64,000 bases of DNA. Origin: Streptomyces sp. NK15101 (GTDB lineage Bacteria > Actinomycetota > Actinomycetes > Streptomycetales > Streptomycetaceae). A program made the translations under genes and the position numbers. Under the pieces are notes generated by a model that was not told where the DNA came from, did not search any database, and saw only the letters and a program-made list of their open reading frames with translations. Numbering within the stretch: position 1 is the stretch's first letter; the number at the start of each line of letters is the position of its first letter. The stretch covers positions 120,925 to 184,924 of the forward strand of contig NZ_JAINVG010000005.1 in NCBI RefSeq assembly GCF_020400725.1. Direction: 5' to 3'. Positions 51,986-62,531 of this stretch are shown here, one piece after another.

Positions 51986-53026
51986 ATGAAATTCCCGCGT
52001 CCACGGCTGTCCCGGCGTCCGTTGCTCGCCGCGGCTGCTCTCGCCACCCTCGCCGCCCTCGCTCCCGGCGCCCTCGCCCTCGCCCCCGCCGGCCTCCCCG
52101 CCCCCGAGAAGGGGCTGAACCTGCTCGTCGTCGGCATCGACAGCCGCAAGGGCGTCACCGAGGAGGAGAAGGAACGCTTCCACCTCGGCGGAAAGGGGTG
52201 CGACTGCACGGACGTGATGATGCTCGTGCACGTCTCGGCGGCGAACGACCGGGTCGACGTCGTGGGACTGCCGCGCGACTCCCTCACCTCCTTCCCGGCG
52301 GGACACGTCGACCGGCGCACCGGGAGGACGCACGCCGCCCACCAGGCGAAGATCAACAGTGCCTGGGCGGAGGGCGGCTCCCCGTTCACCGTGGAGACCG
52401 TCGAGTCGATGACCGGGCTGCCCGTCCACCGCTACCTGGAGATCGACTTCCGGCGCTTCATGGACACCGTGGACCGCGTCGACGAGGGCGTCCCGGTCTG
52501 TACGGAGCAGCCGCTCAAGGACCCGTCCACCGGCCTCGACCTCCAGCCCGGGACCAAGCGGGTCGCGGGCGGCGAGGCGCTCCAGTACGTGCGGTCCCGG
52601 AAGGCCGACGGGCAGATGGACTTCGGCCGCATCCAGAAGCAGCAGAAGTTCGTGGTGAACACCCTGCACCGGCTCCACGACGGCATCCTCGACGACCCGG
52701 CCGCGCTGCGGGCCTTCGCGGCCACCCTGCGCGGGACGGCGGCGGCCGAGCGGGGGATCTCCACGACGGAGCTGCTGACGCTCGCCGCGCGCCTGCGGGA
52801 CCTGCCCCCGGAGCGCATGGAGTTCGCGATCGTGCCCGTCCGGGGCTTCAACCCGGACATCGAGGGCGTCGGGTCCACGCTCGCCTGGGACGAGGAGGGG
52901 GCCGCGGAGGTCTTCGGGCGGCTGGCCGAGGACCGGCCGCTGCCCGCCGCCGGGGCCGTCGCGCCGAGCGAGATCCCGGTGGGCACGTACCGGCCCGCGA
53001 AGGGCTCGTCGCTCATCTGCCCGTAG
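51986..53026 (+). CDS. LytR-CpsA-Psr (LCP) family ligase
   Basis: The 346-residue protein has an N-terminal signal/anchor helix (PLLAAAALATLAALAPGAL) and an extracellular LCP domain. Domain landmarks are NLLVVGIDSRKG, TDVMMLVHV, DVVGLPRDSLT and YVRSRKADGQMDFGRIQKQQ. LCP enzymes transfer lipid-linked glycopolymers to peptidoglycan. It lies near the polysaccharide operon, so it could attach that polymer to the wall. A CDC pair (GKGCDCTD) sits inside the domain. Transcribed alone. Confidence 0.9.
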   Translation: MKFPRPRLSRRPLLAAAALATLAALAPGALALAPAGLPAPEKGLNLLVVGIDSRKGVTEEEKERFHLGGKGCDCTDVMMLVHVSAANDRVDVVGLPRDSLTSFPAGHVDRRTGRTHAAHQAKINSAWAEGGSPFTVETVESMTGLPVHRYLEIDFRRFMDTVDRVDEGVPVCTEQPLKDPSTGLDLQPGTKRVAGGEALQYVRSRKADGQMDFGRIQKQQKFVVNTLHRLHDGILDDPAALRAFAATLRGTAAAERGISTTELLTLAARLRDLPPERMEFAIVPVRGFNPDIEGVGSTLAWDEEGAAEVFGRLAEDRPLPAAGAVAPSEIPVGTYRPAKGSSLICP

Positions 53027-53044
53027 TCCGTCCGGTGGACTTCC

Positions 53045-53072
53045 CGGAACCTCCGGGCTGCTGACCAGTTGA
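53045..53072 (+). promoter_or_regulatory. Rodlin 3 promoter (CGGAAC-N16-AGTTGA)
   Basis: CGGAAC (53045-53050), 16 bp and AGTTGA (53067-53072) lie 48 bp before ATG 53121, matching the other two rodlin promoters. Confidence 0.65.
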
Positions 53073-53120
53073 TCAGCGCGGCTCGGCACTCAGCGGGCCC
53101 GTATCCGAAAGGCCTGAACA

Positions 53121-53528
53121 ATGAAGAAGCTCTTGGCGACGGCTGCTGTGGCCGCGTCCGTCCTCGGCGCGACGGCGGCGGGCGCCGGGCAGGCGCTCGC
53201 GATCGCCGACGACGGCGGCACCACGTCGCTGTCGGGCAACGGCGCGCACCAGGAGTTCGGCAACTCCGAGACCTACGGCAACATGAGCCCGCAGATGGCG
53301 CTCGTCCAGGGCTCCCTGAACAAGCCCTGCATCGGCCTGCCTGCCAAGGTCAACGCCGGTTCGATCATCGGCGCCATCCCGATCTCGGTCCAGGACATCA
53401 ACGTCCTGTCCAACCCGCAGAACCAGCAGTGCACCGAGAACTCCACCCAGGCCAAGGGCGACGAGCCGCTGTCGCACATCCTCAGCGACATCCCGGTCCT
53501 GTCCGGCAACGGCGCCGGCAACGGCTGA
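53121..53528 (+). CDS. Third rodlin
   Basis: The 135-residue precursor has a signal peptide (QALAIADD) and a rodlin body nearly identical in protein to rodlin 2 over the middle part. It shares a 95-bp stretch identical at every base. It starts at ATG 53121 after AAAGG. S. coelicolor has two rodlins, so this is an extra copy, placed after the LCP gene. A bulged hairpin terminator follows. Confidence 0.92.
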   Translation: MKKLLATAAVAASVLGATAAGAGQALAIADDGGTTSLSGNGAHQEFGNSETYGNMSPQMALVQGSLNKPCIGLPAKVNAGSIIGAIPISVQDINVLSNPQNQQCTENSTQAKGDEPLSHILSDIPVLSGNGAGNG

Positions 53529-53550
53529 GCCGCGGCACCGGGACACGGTG

Positions 53551-53587
53551 CGGCCCCGCGGCCCCTCCTCGGAGGGGCGCGGGGCCG
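53551..53587. terminator. Hairpin between rodlin 3 and the DUF255 gene
   Basis: An 18-nt arm (53551-53568) pairs with a 17-nt arm (53571-53587) with one bulge, between convergent genes. Confidence 0.75.
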
Positions 53588-53615
53588 TTCCCGTTCCGGG
53601 CCGGGGCCGTCGGGG

Positions 53616-55634
<2,019 letters not shown>

Positions 55635-55865
55635 ACGACCCAGCCTCTCACGCCGACACGGTCCTGCCTGTTCGGCCCGCAAGCCCCCGCCCTACTTGGC
55701 CGATTTGCACTCATGGGCCATCACGTGGTGAATGCGGATCGCCCCTTTTGCACCCAGGTCACCCTGCGGACACTGGAGGTTCCGTCCCGCTCCGAAGCCG
55801 GTGCCCGACTGGAAGCGGGCATTACGCTGAGTCGAGCAGCACCGCATCCTCGAAGGAGGTACTCC

Positions 55866-56432
55866 ATGTCCGCCGAGATGGTGGCGCCCGCGTGGATGCA
55901 CACGCAGATCAGCGCGGAACAGTACGACTCCTGGTCCGAGGAGCAGTGCGCCGGCATCGAGATCGTGGACGGGATGGTCGTCGTGAGCCCGAGCGCCTCC
56001 AAGCGGCACAACCGGCTGGCGCGGATCCTGGCCAATGCCCTGGACGCCGCCGCGGGCCCGGACTGGAACGCCGACACGGACTTCGACGTCCGCCTGCAGG
56101 ACGTTCCGCTCACCAACCGCCGTCCGGACGTCATCGTCTACCGGGCGGAGACCATCGACCTCACGCCCACCCGCCCCGAGCACGTGCTCCTGGTCGTCGA
56201 GGTCGTGTCCCCGGGGTCAGAGACCACCGACCGGATCGTGAAGGTGGACCAGTACGCCAAAGCCGGCATCCCCTTCTACTGGCGCATCGAGCAGTCCGCC
56301 ACCGGCGTTCCGATCGTCTACACCTACGTCCTCGACCCAGCCACCAGGGCCTACCGGGACGGCGAGGTGTTCACCGGCACCGTGAAGGCCACCGCGCCAT
56401 TCCCTGTCACGGTCGACCTCGGAGCCCTGTGA
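55866..56432 (+). CDS. Uma2-family (DUF820) restriction-endonuclease-like protein
   Basis: The 188-residue protein has the PD-(D/E)xK-like Uma2 fold. RRPDVIVYR supplies the Asp and LLVVEVVSPGSET the Glu, with the later DRIVKVDQYAKAGIPFYWRI. Start ATG 55866 follows AAGGAGG. Uma2 genes are abundant in Streptomyces and their role is unknown. It overlaps a 34-codon ORF as GTGA. Confidence 0.85.
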   Translation: MSAEMVAPAWMHTQISAEQYDSWSEEQCAGIEIVDGMVVVSPSASKRHNRLARILANALDAAAGPDWNADTDFDVRLQDVPLTNRRPDVIVYRAETIDLTPTRPEHVLLVVEVVSPGSETTDRIVKVDQYAKAGIPFYWRIEQSATGVPIVYTYVLDPATRAYRDGEVFTGTVKATAPFPVTVDLGAL

Positions 56433-56533
56433 GCAACGAGGAATCGCGCGCCCTCGCCACCCTGCGCATGCTCGGTCTCCCCCGCGAGGAAGCACGCGAA
56501 GTCGCCCGGCGCCACCTTCCTGTTCTCGACTGA
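56429..56533 (+). CDS. 34-residue ORF coupled to the Uma2 gene
   Basis: The GTG at 56429 overlaps the Uma2 stop. The peptide (SNEESRALATLRMLGLPREE then AREVARRHLPVLD) looks like a helical, well-formed partner and uses typical codons. Possible small partner or antidote of the Uma2 protein, by inference only. Confidence 0.5.
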   Translation: MSNEESRALATLRMLGLPREEAREVARRHLPVLD

Positions 56534-56578
56534 GCGAGCCGGCCTGGCCGCCGAGGCCGGCTGGGCATGTCCGGGCGG

Positions 56579-57595
56579 TCAGGGCTTTGCCAGGGCAGTT
56601 CGCAGAGCGTCGAGGGCGGCAGCGCGGAAAGCGGTCATCGATGGTGCTTTGCCGTCGAGCAAGGCATCAGCGCCGTGGTACATGCCTGGTTCGAGCCGCA
56701 GCTCGCAGGCGACGCCGACCTCGTTCAGGCGTCGGGCGTAGTCGACGTCTTCGTCGTGGAACAGGTCGAGGTCGCCCACGCCGATCCACGCGGGCGGCAG
56801 CCCGTCGAGGTTCCTCCGCCTTGCCGCCGCAAGGTAGGGGCGATCGTCGCGCTCCTGTGGCGGGCGGCCGAGGTAGGAGGTCCAGGCGAAGCGGTTGGAG
56901 TCCGGGGTCCAGGTGTGGATGGCGCTGTCGGGAGGGTCGACGCGTAGGGCCGTGCGGTCGTCGAGCATGGGGTAGACGAGGAGTTGGAACCGGACCGGCA
57001 CTCCTGAATCGTGGGCGCGCTGGACCACAACGGCGGCGAGTCCGCCTCCGGCGCTTTCGCCGCCGACGGCGATGCGGGCGGGATCGATGCCGAGGGCGGC
57101 GGCACTGGCGTGAAGCCAGCGGAGCGCACCGAAGCAGTCGTCCAGAGCCGCGGGGTACGGATTTTCGGGTGCGAGGCGGTAGTCGACGCTGACGACCAGA
57201 GCGCCGAGTTCGTCGGCAACGCGGCTGCACCAGGTGTTCTCCTGCCGAGCGGCACCCATGACGGTTCCTCCGCCGTGGATCCAGAGCAGCGCTGCGCGCG
57301 GCGCTTGGCCTGATGCCTGGTAGGTGAGCACCTCGACGGGGAGGTCGTCGGTTGTGGCCGGCAGCGTGCGCCGCTCGATGCGGACGCCGGGCCTGGAAGC
57401 GGCTCCCGCCAAGGGCACGAGGCGGCGAGCGATGGCCAGAGTGACCGGGTTGCCGAAGTTCAGCGGGAGGTAGAGCACGGGGTGCCGCAGCTCGCGGGGG
57501 ACTGCCGCCAGAGCGCGGCGACGCGTGCTGATCGCCGCAGCGGCGCCGAGGGTCGCTGCGGTGCCCAGTCCGCCGAGAACGCGTCGGAGTGTCAT
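56579..57595 (-). CDS. HSL-type alpha/beta hydrolase (esterase)
   Basis: The 338-residue enzyme has the HSL-family oxyanion motif HGGGTVMG, the nucleophile elbow GGESAGGG and the late EDVDYARRL-Asp and GMYHGAD-His of the triad. An N-terminal hydrophobic region (GLGTAATLGAAAAI) could be an export signal. ATG 57595 follows GGAAGG. It is divergent from the next hydrolase and may share the TetR-like operator. Confidence 0.88.
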   Translation of the reverse strand: MTLRRVLGGLGTAATLGAAAAISTRRRALAAVPRELRHPVLYLPLNFGNPVTLAIARRLVPLAGAASRPGVRIERRTLPATTDDLPVEVLTYQASGQAPRAALLWIHGGGTVMGAARQENTWCSRVADELGALVVSVDYRLAPENPYPAALDDCFGALRWLHASAAALGIDPARIAVGGESAGGGLAAVVVQRAHDSGVPVRFQLLVYPMLDDRTALRVDPPDSAIHTWTPDSNRFAWTSYLGRPPQERDDRPYLAAARRRNLDGLPPAWIGVGDLDLFHDEDVDYARRLNEVGVACELRLEPGMYHGADALLDGKAPSMTAFRAAALDALRTALAKP

Positions 57596-57681
57596 GTACT
57601 GCGCACCTTCCGTTCGGGCAGGAGTCGGCCGAGGCGCCGCGCCCGCGACAAGGGCTTCCACTTGACACGACCACCTTATCG

Positions 57682-57705
57682 GCAACAGTGTATCCATTAT
57701 GGATA
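57682..57705. promoter_or_regulatory. TetR-type operator at the hydrolase start
   Basis: A perfect 15-bp palindrome TATCCATTATGGATA (57691-57705) includes the ATG of the plus-strand hydrolase (57699). With its left flank it matches 20 of 24 bases of the site at 62508-62531 next to the tetR gene. A consensus TTGACA lies at 57662-57667. Repressor binding here would block the operon start. Confidence 0.7.
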
Positions 57706-58532
57706 TCTGGTCCGAGCCCCAGCCCGATTCCCGGTTCGTCGAGGTGGACGGCCTGCGGATCCACTACAAGCGCGCTGGGCACGGCCCGGCACTCGTGCTG
57801 CTGCACGGCAGCGCCTCGTCCCTGCAGCACTTCGACCGCGCGACGGATCTGCTGTCGGATTCGTTCGACGTCATCCGTCCCGACCTGCCGGCGTTCGGGC
57901 TGACGGGCCCGCGCAAGGATCGCGACTACCGCATCCCGGCGTACGCCGCGACGGTGGCGGGCTTCCTGGAGGCGCTGGGCGTGCCGCGCTACGCGGTGGC
58001 CGGCAATTCCCTGGGCGGCAACATCGCCTGGAACGTCGCGCTGGACCATCCGCAGCGGCTGACCGGCCTGGTGCTGGTCAACGCCACCGGCTACCCGGAG
58101 AAGACCGTGCCCGCGGGGATGCGCCTGGCCCGCAACCCGCTGGTGCGGCCCGTGCTGCGGCGGGTGATGCCGCGCGGGGCCATCGAGCGCAACCTGCGCG
58201 AGGCCGTCGGGCCGCACGCGCAGATCGTGGACGACGCCATGGTGGACCGCGCCTACCAGCTCATGAGCCGCCCCGGTAACCGCTCGGCCTTCGTCGACTT
58301 CTGCAACACCGACCAGCCGGACCGCAGCGCGCAGATCCCCCGCATCACGGTGCCCACGCTGGTGCTGCGCAGCGCGGGCCTCGACGGCCAGCACTTCGCC
58401 CGCGACATCCCCGGTGCCCAGGAGCTCGTCCACCCCCACGGCGGACATCTGCTGCCGGAGGAGGAACCGCAGTGGGTCGCGGACGCGATCGCCAAGTTCC
58501 TCGGCTCCGGCGCCGACACCCCCGCGAACTGA
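57699..58532 (+). CDS. Alpha/beta hydrolase
   Basis: The 277-residue enzyme has HGSASSLQHF (oxyanion region), the nucleophile motif GNSLGGN and the late HPHGGHLLPEE His. It resembles meta-cleavage or epoxide-type hydrolases of catabolic operons. The ATG lies within the TetR operator, so the transcript is probably leaderless or nearly so. It is the first gene of an operon with another hydrolase and a flavin monooxygenase. Confidence 0.86.
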   Translation: MDIWSEPQPDSRFVEVDGLRIHYKRAGHGPALVLLHGSASSLQHFDRATDLLSDSFDVIRPDLPAFGLTGPRKDRDYRIPAYAATVAGFLEALGVPRYAVAGNSLGGNIAWNVALDHPQRLTGLVLVNATGYPEKTVPAGMRLARNPLVRPVLRRVMPRGAIERNLREAVGPHAQIVDDAMVDRAYQLMSRPGNRSAFVDFCNTDQPDRSAQIPRITVPTLVLRSAGLDGQHFARDIPGAQELVHPHGGHLLPEEEPQWVADAIAKFLGSGADTPAN

Positions 58533-58551
58533 GCGCAAGGAGGCCCGTTCC

Positions 58552-59438
58552 ATGAAGTACTTCGTCGCCCCGGGCGAGGACCGCAAGCTCACCGCCGACA
58601 CGCGCAAGGCGCTGCGCGGCAGTTTCATCGAGCTGCCCGACGGCGTCACCCACTACGAGCTGACGGGGCCCCAGGACGGGGACGTTGTCCTGATGGCGGG
58701 CGGTCTGACCATCCCGCTGTCCTACTGGGACGGCTCGTCAGCGAGCTGCACGCCCACGGGCTGCGCACGCTGACCTGCAGCGCCTACGGCCGCGGCTACT
58801 CCGACCGGGTACGGGCGCGATACGACGAGACGCTGTTCACCCGGCAACTGGCCGAGCTGACGGACCGGCTCGGCCTGACGACGCGACCCCTGCACCTGGT
58901 CGGCACCTCCATGGGCGCGCTCGTCAGCATGACGTACGCCGCCCGGTACCGCTCGCGGGTGTCCACCCTCACCATCGTCGGACCCGCCGGTCTCGCGAAA
59001 CCGCGGCTGGCCTCCCCCGACCGGCTGCTGCGCAGCGATCTGCTGGCCGGGGTGGTCGCCCGCCGTCGCGGCCTCCAGCTGCTCCAGGGGCACCTCGGGC
59101 ACAACGTCCGGGACCCCGGGCTCGGCGCGGAACTGACCGAGATGGTCCTCGACTGCTTGCGCTTCGAGGGCTCGCTGTACGCGGTCTTCGACACCCTGCA
59201 GCACCTACCCCTCAGCGGCCGTGACGACCTCTTCCGGCGGACGGGGGCGCTGGGCATTCCGACGCTGCTGCTGTGGGGCGACGAGGACACCGTCACGCCG
59301 CCGGCGCGCTTCGACGCGGCACGCGCCCTGCTGAAGCCTCACAAGCATCACCTCATCACCAAATGCGGGCACATGGCCCCGTTCGAACGGCCCCGGGACG
59401 TCGCCGATCAGCTCGTCCCGTTCGTGTCCGCACACTGA
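58552..59438 (+). pseudogene. Frameshifted alpha/beta hydrolase
   Basis: The start (ATG 58552 after AAGGAGG) and the first ~60 codons read well to IPLSYWDG. One base then appears missing near 58733. After the shift the frame continues with LVSELHAHGLRTL, AYGRGYSD, the nucleophile motif GTSMGAL and the late CGHMAPFERP His. The total of 887 bp is one short of a multiple of three. It may be a pseudogene or a sequencing error. Two other broken genes in this segment favour decay. Confidence 0.8.
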
Positions 59439-59450
59439 AAGGCTCGACTC

Positions 59451-61010
59451 ATGAACAACCCGCAGGTCATTGACGTCCTGGTCATCGGTGCCGGCCCCTC
59501 GGGCTCCGCCTTGGCGATCGACCTCGTACGCCGCGGACTCGACGTCCGGATCATCGACAGGTCCCCCCACACCTTCGACGGCTCGCGCGCCAAGGGCATC
59601 CAGCCCCGCAGCCTCGAAGTCCTCGAAGACCTCGGCGCTCTCGACGACGTGCTGGCCGGCGGCGACCTCTACCCCAAGCTCGGGCTCCACGCCGGGCCCC
59701 TCAGCGTGCCGTGGAAGATGTTCCCCCACAAGGAGGCGACCCCGGACGTCCCGTACCCGAACACCTGGCTGATCCCGCAGTTCCGCACGGACCGCGCCCT
59801 GCACGCCCGGCTCGGTGAGCTCGGCCGCGAGGTCGAGTTCAACAAGGCACTGACCGAGCTGACGCAGGACGAGGACACGGTGACCGCCAAGGTGGTGGGC
59901 ACGGACGGGGCCGAGGAGATCGTCGCCCGCTATGCCGTGGGGGCCGACGGCGGCTCCAGCGCGGTGCGCAAGCAGCTCGACATCGGTTTCGTCGGGACGA
60001 CGGACGAGTCCGACCGCGTGCTGATCGTGGACGCCTCCGTCAGCGGCCTGGCCCGCAACCGGTGGCACATGTGGCCCGGCCTCGGCGGCAAGCTCATCGC
60101 CGCCTGCCCGCTCCCCGGCAGCGACACGTTCCAGTGGATGATCCGGCTCACGCCCGACGAGGAGCCGCCCCAGGAGATCGGCGCCCTCATCGACCGGATC
60201 CACTCCCACACCCGCAACCGGCACATCCAGCTGCACGAGATCCACTGGAAGTCCGTGTTCCGGCCCAACATCCGTCTTGCGGAGCACTACGGCCGCGGAC
60301 GGGTCTTCCTCGTCGGCGACGCCGCGCACGTCCACACCCCGGCCGGTGCCCAGGGCCTGAACACCGGCATGCAGGACGGCTACAACCTCGGCTGGAAGCT
60401 CGGCCAGGTCCTCGCCGGAGCCGACCCCGCCCTCCTTGCCACCTACGAGGCCGAGCGGCAGCCGATCGCCGCCGGCGTCCTGGGCCTGTCCACGGAGAAG
60501 TGGGGCGGCATCGCCAAGCTCGACCCCTCCAGCATGAAGCGCGGCAAGGACGAGCAGCAGCTCTCCCTCACCTACTACGGCGGCCCGCTCGCCCCCGCCG
60601 GCGGCGACGGTGGCGACACCAGCACGCTGCGCGTGGGTGACCGCGCCCCGGACGCCCACCTGCTCGGCGCCGACGGCGCCCAGACCCGCCTGTTCGACCT
60701 CTTCCGGGGGTCGCACTTCACCGCCATCGCCTACGGCCCCGGCGCCGCCCGGGACCTCGACCTCCTCGACTGGCCGACGACGGGCGCCCCGCTGAAGCGG
60801 CTGACCGTCGGACCGGCCGCGGGCGACGGCCGCGCCTTCTCCGACCCCAAGAACACGCTGCGCAGTGCCTACGGCCTGACCGGCGACACGCTGCTGCTGA
60901 TCCGTCCCGACGGCTACATCGGGCACATTGCCACCCGGGACTTCCTCACCACCGCACAGGCCGCCGTGCGGGCGATGACGCCGCAGACAAGGACCCGCAC
61001 CATGTCCTAG
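59451..61010 (+). CDS. FAD-dependent aromatic-type monooxygenase
   Basis: The 519-residue flavoprotein has the FAD motif VIGAGPSGSALA, the second FAD/NADPH motif GADGGSS, and the GDAAHVHTPAGAQGLNTGMQD ribityl-binding region. The C-terminal thioredoxin-like domain is also present. This is the PheA/TfdB-like phenol or polyketide hydroxylase group. It follows the broken hydrolase by 12 bp. With the hydrolases this suggests breakdown or tailoring of an aromatic compound. Confidence 0.9.
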   Translation: MNNPQVIDVLVIGAGPSGSALAIDLVRRGLDVRIIDRSPHTFDGSRAKGIQPRSLEVLEDLGALDDVLAGGDLYPKLGLHAGPLSVPWKMFPHKEATPDVPYPNTWLIPQFRTDRALHARLGELGREVEFNKALTELTQDEDTVTAKVVGTDGAEEIVARYAVGADGGSSAVRKQLDIGFVGTTDESDRVLIVDASVSGLARNRWHMWPGLGGKLIAACPLPGSDTFQWMIRLTPDEEPPQEIGALIDRIHSHTRNRHIQLHEIHWKSVFRPNIRLAEHYGRGRVFLVGDAAHVHTPAGAQGLNTGMQDGYNLGWKLGQVLAGADPALLATYEAERQPIAAGVLGLSTEKWGGIAKLDPSSMKRGKDEQQLSLTYYGGPLAPAGGDGGDTSTLRVGDRAPDAHLLGADGAQTRLFDLFRGSHFTAIAYGPGAARDLDLLDWPTTGAPLKRLTVGPAAGDGRAFSDPKNTLRSAYGLTGDTLLLIRPDGYIGHIATRDFLTTAQAAVRAMTPQTRTRTMS

Positions 61011-61045
61011 CCGGGCCGCACCTCCCCCGGTCCGGGGGCCACCGA

Positions 61046-61135
61046 ATGAGCCGCATCCTGCTGCGCGGGGCGCACGTCATCACGATGACGCCGCACCGGC
61101 CGGACGCCGAGCATGTCGACGTCCTCGCCGACTGA
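61046..61135 (+). pseudogene. Amidohydrolase N-terminal remnant
   Basis: A 29-codon ORF (ATG 61046) reads SRILLRGAHVITMTPHRPDA and then stops after DVLAD. This looks like the first strand of an amidohydrolase, cut off before its HxH motif. Confidence 0.55.
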
Positions 61136-61316
61136 CGGTCGTCGACAAGCCCCGACCTGATCGCCTGAATCGCCCGTCTGGTCGCCGAGCGATGCGTCCG
61201 ACCGCTCGACCACCGCCCGGCACATCCCAACAACGGTCTCGTGACGACCTGCGCGCCATCGGGTCGTCACCCTTGACGCCCCCGCCGCCACGACGCCGAC
61301 ACCCTGGAAATGCCTC

Positions 61317-61662
61317 ATGATCCTCACCAACACCCTCGCCTGCGCCATCGTCCTGATCTTCGGGGCAAGCGGAGTGCTCAACACTCTCGCGTTGCCGAAG
61401 GCACGCGAGCTGGCCGCCGAGACCGGCTTCTCCGTCGCCGCCTACCGCCGCATCGGCGTGCTGCAACTGGCAGGGGTCGCGGGCGTGGCGCTCGGCCCCG
61501 CCGTGCCGGCGCTCGGCGGCCTCGCGGGGGTCGGCCTTCTCCTGCTGCTCGCCGGAGCTGTGGTCGTACACCTGCGCAAGGGCCACCCCGGTTGCCAAGA
61601 TCGCGCCCGCCGCCGTGTGCGCCGTGCTTGTCGCCTCATACCTCGCGGCCCTGTTCGCCTGA
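61317..61662 (+). pseudogene. Frameshifted DoxX-like membrane protein
   Basis: The first ~90 codons (ILTNTLACAIVLIFGASG and later helices) match a DoxX-type small membrane protein. An extra G near 61589 shifts the frame. In the other frame the natural end reads VAKIAPAAVCAVLVASYLAA then LFA and a stop at 61660-61662. The unshifted frame runs on to 61721 with basic, non-family sequence. The length of 346 bp is one over a multiple of three. Confidence 0.75.
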
Positions 61663-61783
61663 AGCGCCGCGGATCGAGTCCACATCTCCACGGATGGGCA
61701 GCTCCGGCAGGTTCGCCCTGAAGGCAATGCTGCCCCGAGGATGTAACAGGCCGACGGCCTCAGATTCGCATCGTCCTGGCTGG

Positions 61784-62503
61784 TCAGGCGTCGTCGCGCA
61801 GGTGGGCAAGCCCGCTGAGAAGGAGTTCGAGGCCGAAGGAGAACTCGTCCTCGATCGGAACGGGCATCGACCCGGCGACGGTGACCGTTGCCGGGAACAA
61901 GGCCGGATCGGCGCTCTGAAAGAAGGCGGACAGGTGCGCGTCGTCGCGTTGCCCGCCGCCGCCATGACCGTTGACCTGTATGGCGAATCCGAGGACGTAG
62001 CGGGCGAGGGTGGCGAAGGTGTGCGCGGCCAGTCGCGGCGGGAAGCCGCTGTCGAGCAGCGCCGCGAGACAGTGTTCCCGCAGCGCCATGGCGTTCGGCC
62101 CCAGGGGTATCTCTTCGGCCATCAGGCGCGCCGCGTTCCGGTGGCGGGCCAGGGCCTCGAACATGGTGTGCGCGACCGTCCGCAGCGCTTGCTGCCAGCC
62201 CATCGTGAGGAGTTCGTCGCCGTTCAGTTCCACGGCGCCGAACATGCGGTCCACGACATGGGCGACCAGCGCTGTCCGGTTGTCGAAGTGCCGGTACAGC
62301 GTCGCCGTGCCCGAACCCAGGCGCTGGGCCAGCGTCCGCATCGAGAGGGCGTCGGCCCCTTCATCGTCCACGATCTGCAGGGCGGTGGAGACGATGCGCT
62401 CCAACGGCACGGGCGGACGCCCTGGGCCCCGACCCGATGCCGAGGTCACCTGTGCAGGACCAGCTGCTGCCACTGAAACGTCCACCTCCTCGGCCAGCAC
62501 CAT
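61784..62503 (-). CDS. TetR/AcrR family regulator of the accessory segment
   Basis: The 239-residue regulator has an N-terminal extension, a helix-turn-helix (about 45-90, with LAQRLGSGTATLYRHFDNRTALV) and a TetR_C-type domain with FGLELLLSGLAHLRDDA. ATG 62503 lies just before the 62508-62531 operator-like site, so it should repress itself. The same site at 57682-57705 implies control of the hydrolase-monooxygenase operon. The ligand is likely the substrate of that pathway. Confidence 0.88.
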   Translation of the reverse strand: MVLAEEVDVSVAAAGPAQVTSASGRGPGRPPVPLERIVSTALQIVDDEGADALSMRTLAQRLGSGTATLYRHFDNRTALVAHVVDRMFGAVELNGDELLTMGWQQALRTVAHTMFEALARHRNAARLMAEEIPLGPNAMALREHCLAALLDSGFPPRLAAHTFATLARYVLGFAIQVNGHGGGGQRDDAHLSAFFQSADPALFPATVTVAGSMPVPIEDEFSFGLELLLSGLAHLRDDA

Positions 62504-62507
62504 AACA

Positions 62508-62531
62508 GCAACACCGTATCCACTATGGAGA
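62508..62531. promoter_or_regulatory. Operator-like site upstream of tetR
   Basis: TATCCACTATGGAGA (62517-62531) with its left flank GCAACA matches 20 of 24 bases of the hydrolase operator. It lies 4 bp upstream of the minus-strand tetR ATG. Confidence 0.65.
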
